This document shows positions 1-5,182 of a stretch of DNA of 5,874 nt, in pieces. The stretch spans positions 1 through 5,874 of the forward strand of contig JAEXJH010000367.1 in the NCBI GenBank assembly GCA_023445955.1. The letters are read 5' to 3'. The position numbers and the translations under genes are program-made. A model generated the notes under the pieces. That model was not told where the DNA came from, ran no database searches, and was given only the letters and a program-made list of their open reading frames with translations. Each line of letters begins with the position of its first letter. Within the stretch, counting starts at the first letter, position 1. This DNA comes from Pseudomonadota bacterium. GTDB taxonomy: Bacteria; Pseudomonadota; Alphaproteobacteria; Caulobacterales; Caulobacteraceae.

Positions 1-953
1 CCCATGCCCGAGGCCAGAGCCGCCATGGCGCCCATCGGGCCAAGGTCGGTGACCGACAGCTGGAACGAGGCCTCGCCCTTCTTGTAGTCGGCCTTGGCCA
101 GGCCGATCTGCACGTCGCCCGCACCGCTGGAGCTGGTCTCCAGGTTGCTGCGCTCATAGCCGGACAGGCCGGCCGGCAGCAGGGCTTTGAGGTCGTCGGT
201 GGCCACCGGCTTCTGCGGTTCCTTGGACAGTTTCTCGGCGCGGTCGGCGGCGGCCTGCATCTGGCCCATGTCGACCTTGTGGCCGTTGATCTCGACCGTG
301 CCGCTGTTGACCTTGCCGGCCGCGGCCATGCCGGCCAGACCGCCGCCCAGCCCGGCCAGGGTGGTGACGGCCCCGATCGCCATGCCGATGACGACGGAGA
401 CCACGATGGCCACGATGACCGTCACGATCGCATAGCCCGGCGCCTTGTCGGCCGGAGCCTTCATCACCCGCGGCAGGCCCAGATAGAGCAAGAAGCAGCC
501 GTACAGCGACGCCAGCAGCATCAGGACGCCCAGCGCCGGGACCAGGCCCAGAACGCCCGCGACCCAGCTGGCGGTGTAGGAATAGACGGCGACCTTGAAG
601 GCCTGCACGCGATTCTTCTCGGCCCCGAAGCTGGGCGCCAGGGCGTCGATCACCGAGCCCAGGATGAACACCGCCAGCAGCGAGCCGACATAGCCCATCA
701 CCGCCGAGACGATCCCGAAGGCCAGGCCCGGCTTGACCGAGAAGCCCGGAATGCCAAGTCCGAACAGCTGGCCGCCGATCAGGCCCGCAATGGCCGGAAT
801 GGCCGCCAGGATGCAGACATAGCCCGTGAACAGGCCGCCGATCGTGGCGGGCTCCCGCTCGATCCGTTCCCACTCCGCCGAGGGCGTCAGGAGGATGCCC
901 TTCACGCGGGCCGCCAGACCGGCCCTGGCCGATCCGTTCTCAATCACCGTCAT
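1..953 (-). CDS. Yip1-family multi-span membrane protein (partial, 3' end beyond left edge)
   Basis: The frame opens with ATG at 953-951 and stays open for 317 complete codons to the left edge, so the C-terminus is missing. Upstream, GGGAG (minus strand, 969-965) lies 11 nt before the ATG and is a usable ribosome binding site. Residues 1-38 are a soluble N-terminus containing SAEWERIEREPAT. About five hydrophobic spans follow, near residues 39-61, 76-105, 120-139, 140-160 and 174-198. The segment LLYLGLPRVMKAPADKAPGY (155-174) is, from my knowledge of the family, the hallmark of bacterial Yip1-domain proteins, as is the EW..I..E stretch before the first span. After the last span come a Gly/Ala-rich linker (199-214) and a polar tail of at least 100 residues, longer than a minimal Yip1 domain. 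Bacterial Yip1 proteins have no settled biochemical role, so no function is assigned. It is transcribed away from the acyltransferase pair, so it is not part of that operon. Confidence 0.86.
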   Translation of the reverse strand, partial: MTVIENGSARAGLAARVKGILLTPSAEWERIEREPATIGGLFTGYVCILAAIPAIAGLIGGQLFGLGIPGFSVKPGLAFGIVSAVMGYVGSLLAVFILGSVIDALAPSFGAEKNRVQAFKVAVYSYTASWVAGVLGLVPALGVLMLLASLYGCFLLYLGLPRVMKAPADKAPGYAIVTVIVAIVVSVVIGMAIGAVTTLAGLGGGLAGMAAAGKVNSGTVEINGHKVDMGQMQAAADRAEKLSKEPQKPVATDDLKALLPAGLSGYERSNLETSSSGAGDVQIGLAKADYKKGEASFQLSVTDLGPMGAMAALASGM

Positions 954-987
954 TTTCGCGAACGCTCCCGCTGTTTGGAAGAGCCCG

Positions 988-998
988 CCCCGACGGGG
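988..998. repeat. Small dyad CCCC-GAC-GGGG in the divergent intergenic region
   Basis: The arms CCCC (988-991) and GGGG (995-998) pair perfectly around a 3-nt centre. The dyad falls about where transcription of the Yip1-family gene would start if the -10 at 999-1006 is real. It could therefore be an operator or a leader hairpin. In GC-rich DNA such a short dyad can occur by chance. Confidence 0.3.
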
Positions 999-1006
999 TA
1001 TCTAGA
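999..1006 (-). promoter_or_regulatory. Possible -10 element for the Yip1-family gene
   Basis: Read on the minus strand, these bases are TCTAGATA. That matches six of eight positions of the Caulobacter sigma-73 -10 consensus GCTANAWC. Transcription would begin near 991 and give a leader of about 38 nt. No convincing -35 is visible; TTCGAC lies farther upstream than the normal spacing. Found by eye and weak. Confidence 0.25.
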
Positions 1007-1023
1007 ACATGGTTCGCCGCGAG

Positions 1024-1044
1024 GTCGAAACACCGTTTTTCGAC
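1024..1044. promoter_or_regulatory. Perfect 7-bp-arm inverted repeat, candidate operator in the divergent region
   Basis: The arms GTCGAAA (1024-1030) and TTTCGAC (1038-1044) are exact reverse complements separated by 7 nt. The dyad is 71 nt upstream of the Yip1-family start and 72 nt upstream of the acyltransferase ATG, midway between two divergent genes. That is the normal place for a regulator site acting on one or both. It could instead fold as a 7-bp hairpin in the acyltransferase leader. The dyad is seen directly; its role is inferred and the binding protein is unknown. Confidence 0.4.
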
Positions 1045-1115
1045 AGGCGGGTGAGCGCTAGCCAAACCTTCGCCGCGCCGCTAACCCTCGCCGCTGAAGG
1101 TTGAGCCGGGGATCC

Positions 1116-2504
1116 ATGCTCTTTTCGTCGCCGCTGTTCCTGTTCTTCGTGCTGCCGCCGGCGCTGCTGCTGTATTTCATCGCGCCCAAGGTCCTGAAGA
1201 ACGCCGTCCTGCTGATCGCCAGCGTGCTGTTCTACGCCTGGGGCGAGCCGGTCGCGGTGCTGGTGGTGCTGGCCTCGGCGCTGCTGGACTACGGCCTGGG
1301 CCACCTGGTCACCAAGCCCGGACCGGAGGGCGGCCGCTGGCTGGCCCTGGGCGTGTCGGCCAACATCCTGCTGCTGTTCGTCTACAAGTACGCCGACTTC
1401 CTGATCGACACGGTGCAGCCGGTCCTGCCGCCGATCCCGCACCTGAACCTGGCCCTGCCGCTGGGCGTGTCGTTCATCGTCTTCGAGAAGATCACCTACC
1501 TGGTCGACCTGCGCCGGGGCGAGAGCCAGCGGGCGCGAACCCTGCGCGACTACCTGCTGTTCGTGTTCTTCTTCCCCAAGGTCCTGGCCGGCCCGATCAT
1601 CAAGTACCACGAGATCGACGACGCCCTGCGCGACCGCAAGGCGGACTGGGACGACCGGACCTGGGGCTTCCTGCGCTTCCTGTGGGGCCTGGCGCGCAAG
1701 GTGCTGATCGCCGATGTCTGCGGCCAGGTCGCCGACCGCGCCTTCGATCCCGCCAACGGCCCCATCGGTTTTACCGGCGCCTGGATCGGCGTGCTGGCCT
1801 TCACGGTGCAGATCTATTTCGACTTCGCCGGCTATTCCGACATGGCGCTGGGCCTGGCGCGGCTGTTCGGCTTTCGCCTGCGCGAGAACTTCGCCCACCC
1901 CTATGGCGCGACGAGCTTCACCGAGTTCTGGAAGCGTTGGCACATCTCGCTGACCACCTGGATCCGCAGCTACCTGTACATCCCGTTGGGCGGCAACCGG
2001 ATGGGCGCGGCGCGGACCTATCTGAACCTGTGGCTCTGCTTCCTGCTGTCGGGCCTGTGGCACGGGGCGGCCTGGACGTTCGTGCTGTGGGGCGCCTGGC
2101 ACGGGGCGTTCATGGTGCTGGACCGCCAGAGCTGGTGGCAGTGGACGACGAAGCTGCCCTCACCCCTGCGCGTGGCCGGAACCCTGGTGCTGGTGATGAT
2201 CGGCTGGGCGATCTTCCGCAGCCACGGCCTGCCGCAGCTGGGCGCGGTGCTCGGCGCGATGGCGCAGCCGGCGCTAGCGGGCCAGTTCATCGCCGTGCGC
2301 AGCCATGAGGCGACCGCCCTGGCGATCGGCCTGCTGGACGCCCTGGTCGCCGCGACGCCGCAGGTGCGCAAGCTCACCGACCGCGCCGCCGCCATCCCGG
2401 CCGCCCGCGCCGCAGCGTCGGCGTTCATCGTCCTGCTGGGCCTCATGGCCATCGCCAAGGCGGTGACGACGACGTTCAACCCGTTCCTCTATTTCCGGTT
2501 CTAG
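1116..2504 (+). CDS. MBOAT-family membrane O-acyltransferase (AlgI/DltB type)
   Basis: A 462-residue polytopic inner-membrane protein of the MBOAT family, close to the usual AlgI length. It opens MLFSSPLFLFFVLPPALLLYF, the typical AlgI-type start, so ATG 1116 is preferred over an in-frame TTG at 1101. That TTG directly abuts the GAAGG at 1096-1100, too close for initiation. The MBOAT core is intact: FWKRWHISLTTWIRSYLYIP (271-290, His276), followed by LSGLWHGAAW with His316. His316 matches the invariant catalytic histidine of AlgI and DltB. A further WHG follows at His329, and the protein ends FNPFLYFRF, as AlgI relatives do. Family members move an acyl group, usually acetyl, from a cytoplasmic donor across the membrane to an extracytoplasmic glycan or glycolipid. 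The SGNH partner gene starts 3 nt after the stop, which strongly suggests an operon and a joint reaction. The acyl acceptor is unknown. Confidence 0.96.
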   Translation: MLFSSPLFLFFVLPPALLLYFIAPKVLKNAVLLIASVLFYAWGEPVAVLVVLASALLDYGLGHLVTKPGPEGGRWLALGVSANILLLFVYKYADFLIDTVQPVLPPIPHLNLALPLGVSFIVFEKITYLVDLRRGESQRARTLRDYLLFVFFFPKVLAGPIIKYHEIDDALRDRKADWDDRTWGFLRFLWGLARKVLIADVCGQVADRAFDPANGPIGFTGAWIGVLAFTVQIYFDFAGYSDMALGLARLFGFRLRENFAHPYGATSFTEFWKRWHISLTTWIRSYLYIPLGGNRMGAARTYLNLWLCFLLSGLWHGAAWTFVLWGAWHGAFMVLDRQSWWQWTTKLPSPLRVAGTLVLVMIGWAIFRSHGLPQLGAVLGAMAQPALAGQFIAVRSHEATALAIGLLDALVAATPQVRKLTDRAAAIPAARAAASAFIVLLGLMAIAKAVTTTFNPFLYFRF

Positions 2505-2507
2505 GCC

Positions 2508-3698
2508 ATGCGCGCTTTGCTCACCTGGACACCCCGGATCCTGGCCCTGGCCGTGCTGCTTGGCCTCGGCGCGATCGGCGCTTCGGCGCTGAAGGACCAC
2601 CCCGCCGACACCACCCTGCTAGGCATGCAGCTCCCGCCGGAGAAGGTGGCCCTGACGCCCGCCGCCCTGTGGCATGGCGAGTACCAGAAGGCCGCCGAAG
2701 CCCGCGCCGCCGCCTCGCTGCCCCAGCGCCCGGCCATTGTCCGCGCCTACAATCAGGCCCAGTGGGACGCCTTCGGGACCTCGTCCATGGCCTCGGGCTC
2801 GATCATCCGGGGCCGCAAGGGCGCTTTGTTCGAAGAGAGCTATATCGAGGCCCATTGCGGCCTGAAGCTGAAGGTCGATGTGGCGGATATGCCGGCCTAC
2901 GCCGCCCGCCTGCGTCGCGCGCAGGACTGGTTCGAGGCGCGCGGCCAGAAGTTCGTCTACGTCCTGGCGCCGATCAAGACGACCTGGTTCCCGGAGCTGG
3001 TCCCGGCCAGCTATCCCTGCACGGCCAAGCGCGACAGCGTCTATCCCGCCGCCAGGAACGCCCTGACCGCCGCCGGCGTCCACTGGGTCGACGGCCGCGC
3101 GACGCTGGAGGCCCAGCGCGGCAAGCTGGGCTACGAGATGTTCCCCCGCAACGGCATCCACTGGAACCAGCTGGGCGTCGCCCTGGCCGCGCGCGCCTTC
3201 GTCGGCGAGTTGAACCGCCAGGGCCTGACGACACCGGCGCTGAACTGGGACCTGACCCAGGCCCCGGACGAGGCGGGCCTGGACCGCGACCTTTCCAACC
3301 TGCTGAACCTGAAGACCCCACCCAAGGCCTGGAAGGCCCCGGCCGTCACCGCCCATCCGGTCGGCCCGCCCGGCTCGGGCGCGTTCACGGTCACCGCCGT
3401 CAACGACAGCTTCTTCGACCCGCTGGCCCTGCTCCTGACCCAGGCCCGCCTGGCCAGCCGCGCGCGCAACTACGGCTACGTGACCCTGGCCCCCATCGAG
3501 TACCGCGACGGCGTCGCCTATCCGCTGACCGCGACGCCGGAAATCGTGCGCAACGACCTGATCGCTTCGGACGTCGTGGTGCTGGAACAGGTCGAGAGTC
3601 AGACCAGCGGCTTGGTCGGTCGCCGGTTCCTCGAGATGGTCGAAGCCGAAATGGCCCGCGAAACCGCCGCGAAACAGGCCACGCTGAAACATTCCTGA
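2508..3698 (+). CDS. AlgJ/AlgX-like SGNH-fold protein, probable O-acetyltransferase partner of the MBOAT protein
   Basis: A 396-residue protein. Residues 1-8 are short and polar, and ILALAVLLGLGAIGASAL (11-28) is an uncleaved signal anchor, so the rest should face the periplasm. Family-like landmarks follow in order: GSIIRGRKGALFEESYI (97-113), PIKTTWFPELVP (155-166), RNGIHWNQLG (214-223), DLSNLLNL (261-268) and VNDSFFD (298-304). Ser301 in the NDSF block fits the SGNH nucleophile and His218 the catalytic histidine. The AlgJ/AlgX Asp-x-His motif reads Gly-Ile-His here. Only two cysteines exist, Cys117 and Cys171, both periplasmic, so a disulfide is possible. The ATG sits 3 nt after the acyltransferase stop with only a weak AGG before it, which fits translational coupling. 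It likely takes the acyl group from the MBOAT protein and transfers it to a glycan. An esterase or binding-only role cannot be excluded. Confidence 0.87.
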   Translation: MRALLTWTPRILALAVLLGLGAIGASALKDHPADTTLLGMQLPPEKVALTPAALWHGEYQKAAEARAAASLPQRPAIVRAYNQAQWDAFGTSSMASGSIIRGRKGALFEESYIEAHCGLKLKVDVADMPAYAARLRRAQDWFEARGQKFVYVLAPIKTTWFPELVPASYPCTAKRDSVYPAARNALTAAGVHWVDGRATLEAQRGKLGYEMFPRNGIHWNQLGVALAARAFVGELNRQGLTTPALNWDLTQAPDEAGLDRDLSNLLNLKTPPKAWKAPAVTAHPVGPPGSGAFTVTAVNDSFFDPLALLLTQARLASRARNYGYVTLAPIEYRDGVAYPLTATPEIVRNDLIASDVVVLEQVESQTSGLVGRRFLEMVEAEMARETAAKQATLKHS

Positions 3699-3727
3699 CA
3701 AACCCTGACGCTAGGTGAGCGCCAATT

Positions 3728-3741
3728 GTCCCTCGACGGAC
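3728..3741. promoter_or_regulatory. Dyad GTCC-N6-GGAC, candidate operator
   Basis: GTCC (3728-3731) and GGAC (3738-3741) are inverted around a 6-nt spacer. The same two words, in swapped order and with the same spacer length, recur at 3779-3794, with centres 52 bp apart (about five helical turns). The site lies between the SGNH gene and the double TetR gene. Short arms make chance occurrence possible. Confidence 0.25.
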
Positions 3742-3766
3742 GGAGCGCCCTTTCAGCCGGCCCTCC
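3742..3766 (+). terminator. Weak hairpin after the acyltransferase pair, possible terminator
   Basis: GGAGCGCC (3742-3749) can pair with GGCCCTCC (3759-3766) with one C-C mismatch and a 9-nt loop. It is 44 nt past the SGNH stop codon. No run of T follows, so it does not meet the classical intrinsic-terminator pattern. It is listed because no better termination signal is seen before the next gene. Confidence 0.22.
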
Positions 3767-3778
3767 ACGCGCCTAAAT

Positions 3779-3794
3779 TGGACCCGATAGTCCA
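3779..3794. promoter_or_regulatory. Dyad TGGAC-N6-GTCCA, candidate operator of the double TetR gene
   Basis: TGGAC (3779-3783) and GTCCA (3790-3794) are perfect 5-bp inverted arms around CCGATA, 48 bp upstream of the chosen start of the TetR-type regulator. TetR proteins commonly repress their own gene from a 14-20 bp palindrome near the promoter, so this is a reasonable autoregulatory operator candidate. A smaller dyad, ACCG-N5-CGGT at 3807-3819, lies between it and the start codon. No clear -35/-10 pair could be picked out here. Confidence 0.35.
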
Positions 3795-3829
3795 GTGGCC
3801 GGCGCGACCGCCGATCGGTGACGGGACTT

Positions 3830-3834
3830 GGGGA
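3830..3834 (+). promoter_or_regulatory. Ribosome binding site that fixes the TetR start
   Basis: GGGGA lies 7 nt before ATG 3842, which is near ideal. The in-frame GTG codons at 3818 and 3836 are poorer choices. The one at 3818 has no comparable purine run at the right distance, and the one at 3836 is only 1 nt from this site. Confidence 0.7.
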
Positions 3835-3841
3835 TGTGACG

Positions 3842-5083
3842 ATGGATGACGGTCGGGTCGCGGGGGCGGCGACAGCACGCTACGCCCGCAAGAAGGAGAC
3901 CATCCTGGCGGCGGCCACGGCGATCCTGAACCGCCAGGGCGTGCGCGGCATGACCCTGGCCGACGTCGCCGCCAAGGTCGGCCTGAACACCACCAGCGTC
4001 ACCTACTACTACCGCAAGAAGGACGACCTGGCCGCCGCCTGCTTCATGCGCGGCCTGGAGCGCTTCGAGGCCATGGTCGGCGAGGCCGCCGCCGAGGCCA
4101 CGCCCGCCGCGCGCATCCTGAAGTTCCTCGACCTCTATCTCGACCTCAACCGCCGCGTCCGCCTGGGCGAGGCCACGCCGCTGACCAGCTTCGCCGAGAT
4201 CAAGGCGCTGAAGGAGCCGCTACGCGGCTCGGTGGTCAACGCGTTCAACGACCTGTTCCGCCGGGTGCGCGGGTTCTTCGACGATCCGTCCCTGGCCCAT
4301 CTCGACAAGCGCCAGCGCACGGCCCGCACGCACCTCCTGATGGAGCAGGTGTTCTGGTCGGGCCGCTGGCTGCGCCGCTACGACGTCGACGACTATGGCC
4401 GCGTGCGCGACCGCATGGGCGACATCCTGCTGAACGGCCTGCCCGCCGCCGGCCAGGTCTGGGCGCCGCAGGCCCTGCCCGATCCGACGCCGCAATCGGC
4501 CGATTCCCTGTCGCCCGAAGGCCTGGAGTGGCGCGAGACCTTCCTGGTCGCCGCCACCCGCCTGATCAACCAGCGCGGCTATCGCGGGGCTTCGGTCGAG
4601 GACATCTCGGCGGCGCTGAACGTCACCAAGGGCTCGTTCTACCACCACCACGACGACAAGGACGCCCTGGTCGCCGAGTGCTTCGAGCGCACCTTCACCG
4701 TCACCCGCCGCTCGCAGCTGGACGCCCGCGCCCTGCCGGCCGACAGCTGGACGCAGCTGGTCTCGACCGCCGCGGGCCTGACCAGCTATCAGCTGTCCGA
4801 GCACGGGCCGCTGCTGCGGGCCTCGTCGCTGGGCGCCCTGCCCGACACCCTGCGCCACGACATGGCCGACGGCTATATGCGCGGCTGGCAGCGCTTCGCC
4901 TCGATCATCTCCGACGGCATCGCCGACGGCTCGATCCGTCCGATCGACCCCAGCATCGCCGCCCACATGATCAACTCGATGCTGAACGCGGCGGCCAGCC
5001 TGGGCGCCTGGACGCCGGGGCTGGAGAAGGAAGAGGCGGCGGACCTGTTCGCCAAGCCGCTGCTGACGGGTGTGCTGAACTAG
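3842..5083 (+). CDS. Tandem (double) TetR-family transcriptional regulator
   Basis: A 413-residue cytoplasmic DNA-binding protein, about twice the usual TetR length of roughly 200. Unit one has a TetR_N domain near residues 16-64: KETILAAATAILNRQG, then MTLADVAAKVGLNTTSVTYY (37-56) and YRKKDDL. Its helical ligand/dimer domain runs to about 205. A linker rich in Pro, Gln and Ser (about 207-225) follows. Unit two has a second TetR_N domain at 230-281: WRETFLVAATRLINQRGYRG, then ASVEDISAALNVTKGSFYHH (250-269) and a C-terminal helical domain. Both recognition-helix blocks, TTSVTYYY and KGSFYHHH, look intact. One chain could bind as a fused pseudo-dimer or pair with another chain to contact four half-sites. 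Ligand and targets are unknown. Dyads upstream suggest autoregulation. It lies 143 nt after the acyltransferase pair on the same strand, so control of that pair is possible but unsupported. Confidence 0.95.
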   Translation: MDDGRVAGAATARYARKKETILAAATAILNRQGVRGMTLADVAAKVGLNTTSVTYYYRKKDDLAAACFMRGLERFEAMVGEAAAEATPAARILKFLDLYLDLNRRVRLGEATPLTSFAEIKALKEPLRGSVVNAFNDLFRRVRGFFDDPSLAHLDKRQRTARTHLLMEQVFWSGRWLRRYDVDDYGRVRDRMGDILLNGLPAAGQVWAPQALPDPTPQSADSLSPEGLEWRETFLVAATRLINQRGYRGASVEDISAALNVTKGSFYHHHDDKDALVAECFERTFTVTRRSQLDARALPADSWTQLVSTAAGLTSYQLSEHGPLLRASSLGALPDTLRHDMADGYMRGWQRFASIISDGIADGSIRPIDPSIAAHMINSMLNAAASLGAWTPGLEKEEAADLFAKPLLTGVLN

Positions 5084-5109
5084 GGCCGCGCGCCAAAGGT
5101 TGCGACCAA

Positions 5110-5117
5110 TTAACCAT
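5110..5117 (+). promoter_or_regulatory. CtrA-type half-site TTAACCAT upstream of the last gene
   Basis: TTAACCAT matches the 8-mer half-site reported for the cell-cycle regulator CtrA in Caulobacter. It sits in the most AT-rich patch of the window, 65 nt before the start of the last gene. With a start point near 5153 it would lie around -43 to -36, where CtrA commonly acts. The second TTAA of the full TTAA-N7-TTAA site is absent (CTGG instead). Confidence 0.5.
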
Positions 5118-5140
5118 AATCTGGTTCGCTCCGACTGACG

Positions 5141-5148
5141 GCTGTACC
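5141..5148 (+). promoter_or_regulatory. Possible sigma-73 -10 element for the last gene
   Basis: GCTGTACC matches six of eight positions of the Caulobacter sigma-73 -10 consensus GCTANAWC. It begins 23 nt after the CtrA half-site. No good -35 (TTGACGS) precedes it, which is usual for promoters that need an activator. Transcription would start near 5153, leaving a leader of about 30 nt. Confidence 0.3.
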
Positions 5149-5150
5149 CT

Positions 5151-5169
5151 GAGGCGACTGAGTCGCTTC
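5151..5169 (+). promoter_or_regulatory. Leader hairpin/dyad immediately upstream of the last gene
   Basis: GAGGCGAC (5151-5158) pairs with GTCGCTTC (5162-5169) through eight base pairs, including one G-T wobble, around a TGA loop. As DNA, the core GCGACT-G-AGTCGC is a 13-bp palindrome. It ends 13 nt before the start codon and has no T-run after it. It could be a translation-affecting leader hairpin, a protein-binding operator, or a terminator remnant for the TetR gene. The purine run TGAGG lies in its 5' arm. Confidence 0.45.
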
Positions 5170-5174
5170 GAGTC
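5160..5174. promoter_or_regulatory. Two GANTC (CcrM-type) methylation sites one helical turn apart
   Basis: GAGTC occurs at 5160-5164 and again at 5170-5174, exactly 10 bp apart. GANTC is the target of the cell-cycle DNA methyltransferase CcrM in Caulobacter and relatives. By eye I find only about four other GANTC sites in the window, all inside coding sequence (611, 3596, 4502, 5369), so this intergenic pair stands out. Methylation state near promoters can affect transcription through GcrA. Confidence 0.5.
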
Positions 5175-5182
5175 CCGCCGTC

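Noticed and set aside
154..1061. Plus- and minus-strand open frames (154-873 minus, 279-1061 plus) overlapping the Yip1-family gene
   Set aside because: Both are out of frame with the minus-strand Yip1 reading frame, which has real membrane spans and a family motif. The overlapping frames are Arg/Gly/His-rich with no features.
1101..1115. TTG start for the MBOAT gene, adding MSRGS
   Set aside because: The purine run GAAGG is directly adjacent to the TTG, and the family normally begins at the MLFSSPLF segment, so ATG 1116 is better.
1002..2102. 366-codon minus-strand open frame opposite the MBOAT gene
   Set aside because: The translation is a Gln/Gly/Arg-rich shadow of conserved membrane-protein codons, with no membrane segment or motif of its own.
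2619..3701. 360-codon minus-strand open frame opposite the SGNH gene
   Set aside because: Its composition is biased and featureless, and it lies wholly within a recognised gene on the plus strand.
3796..3813. Sigma-54-like promoter (TGGC...GCC) upstream of the TetR gene
   Set aside because: The TGGC element is present, but the TTGC element is replaced by ACCGCC, so the match is not credible.
3818..3841. GTG start for the TetR gene, adding eight residues
   Set aside because: ATG 3842 has GGGGA at a 7-nt spacing, and the added residues are not part of the TetR fold.
5084..5100. GC-rich self-complementary stretch after the TetR stop as a terminator
   Set aside because: GGCCGCGCGCC gives only a very short stem with almost no loop, and no T-run follows.
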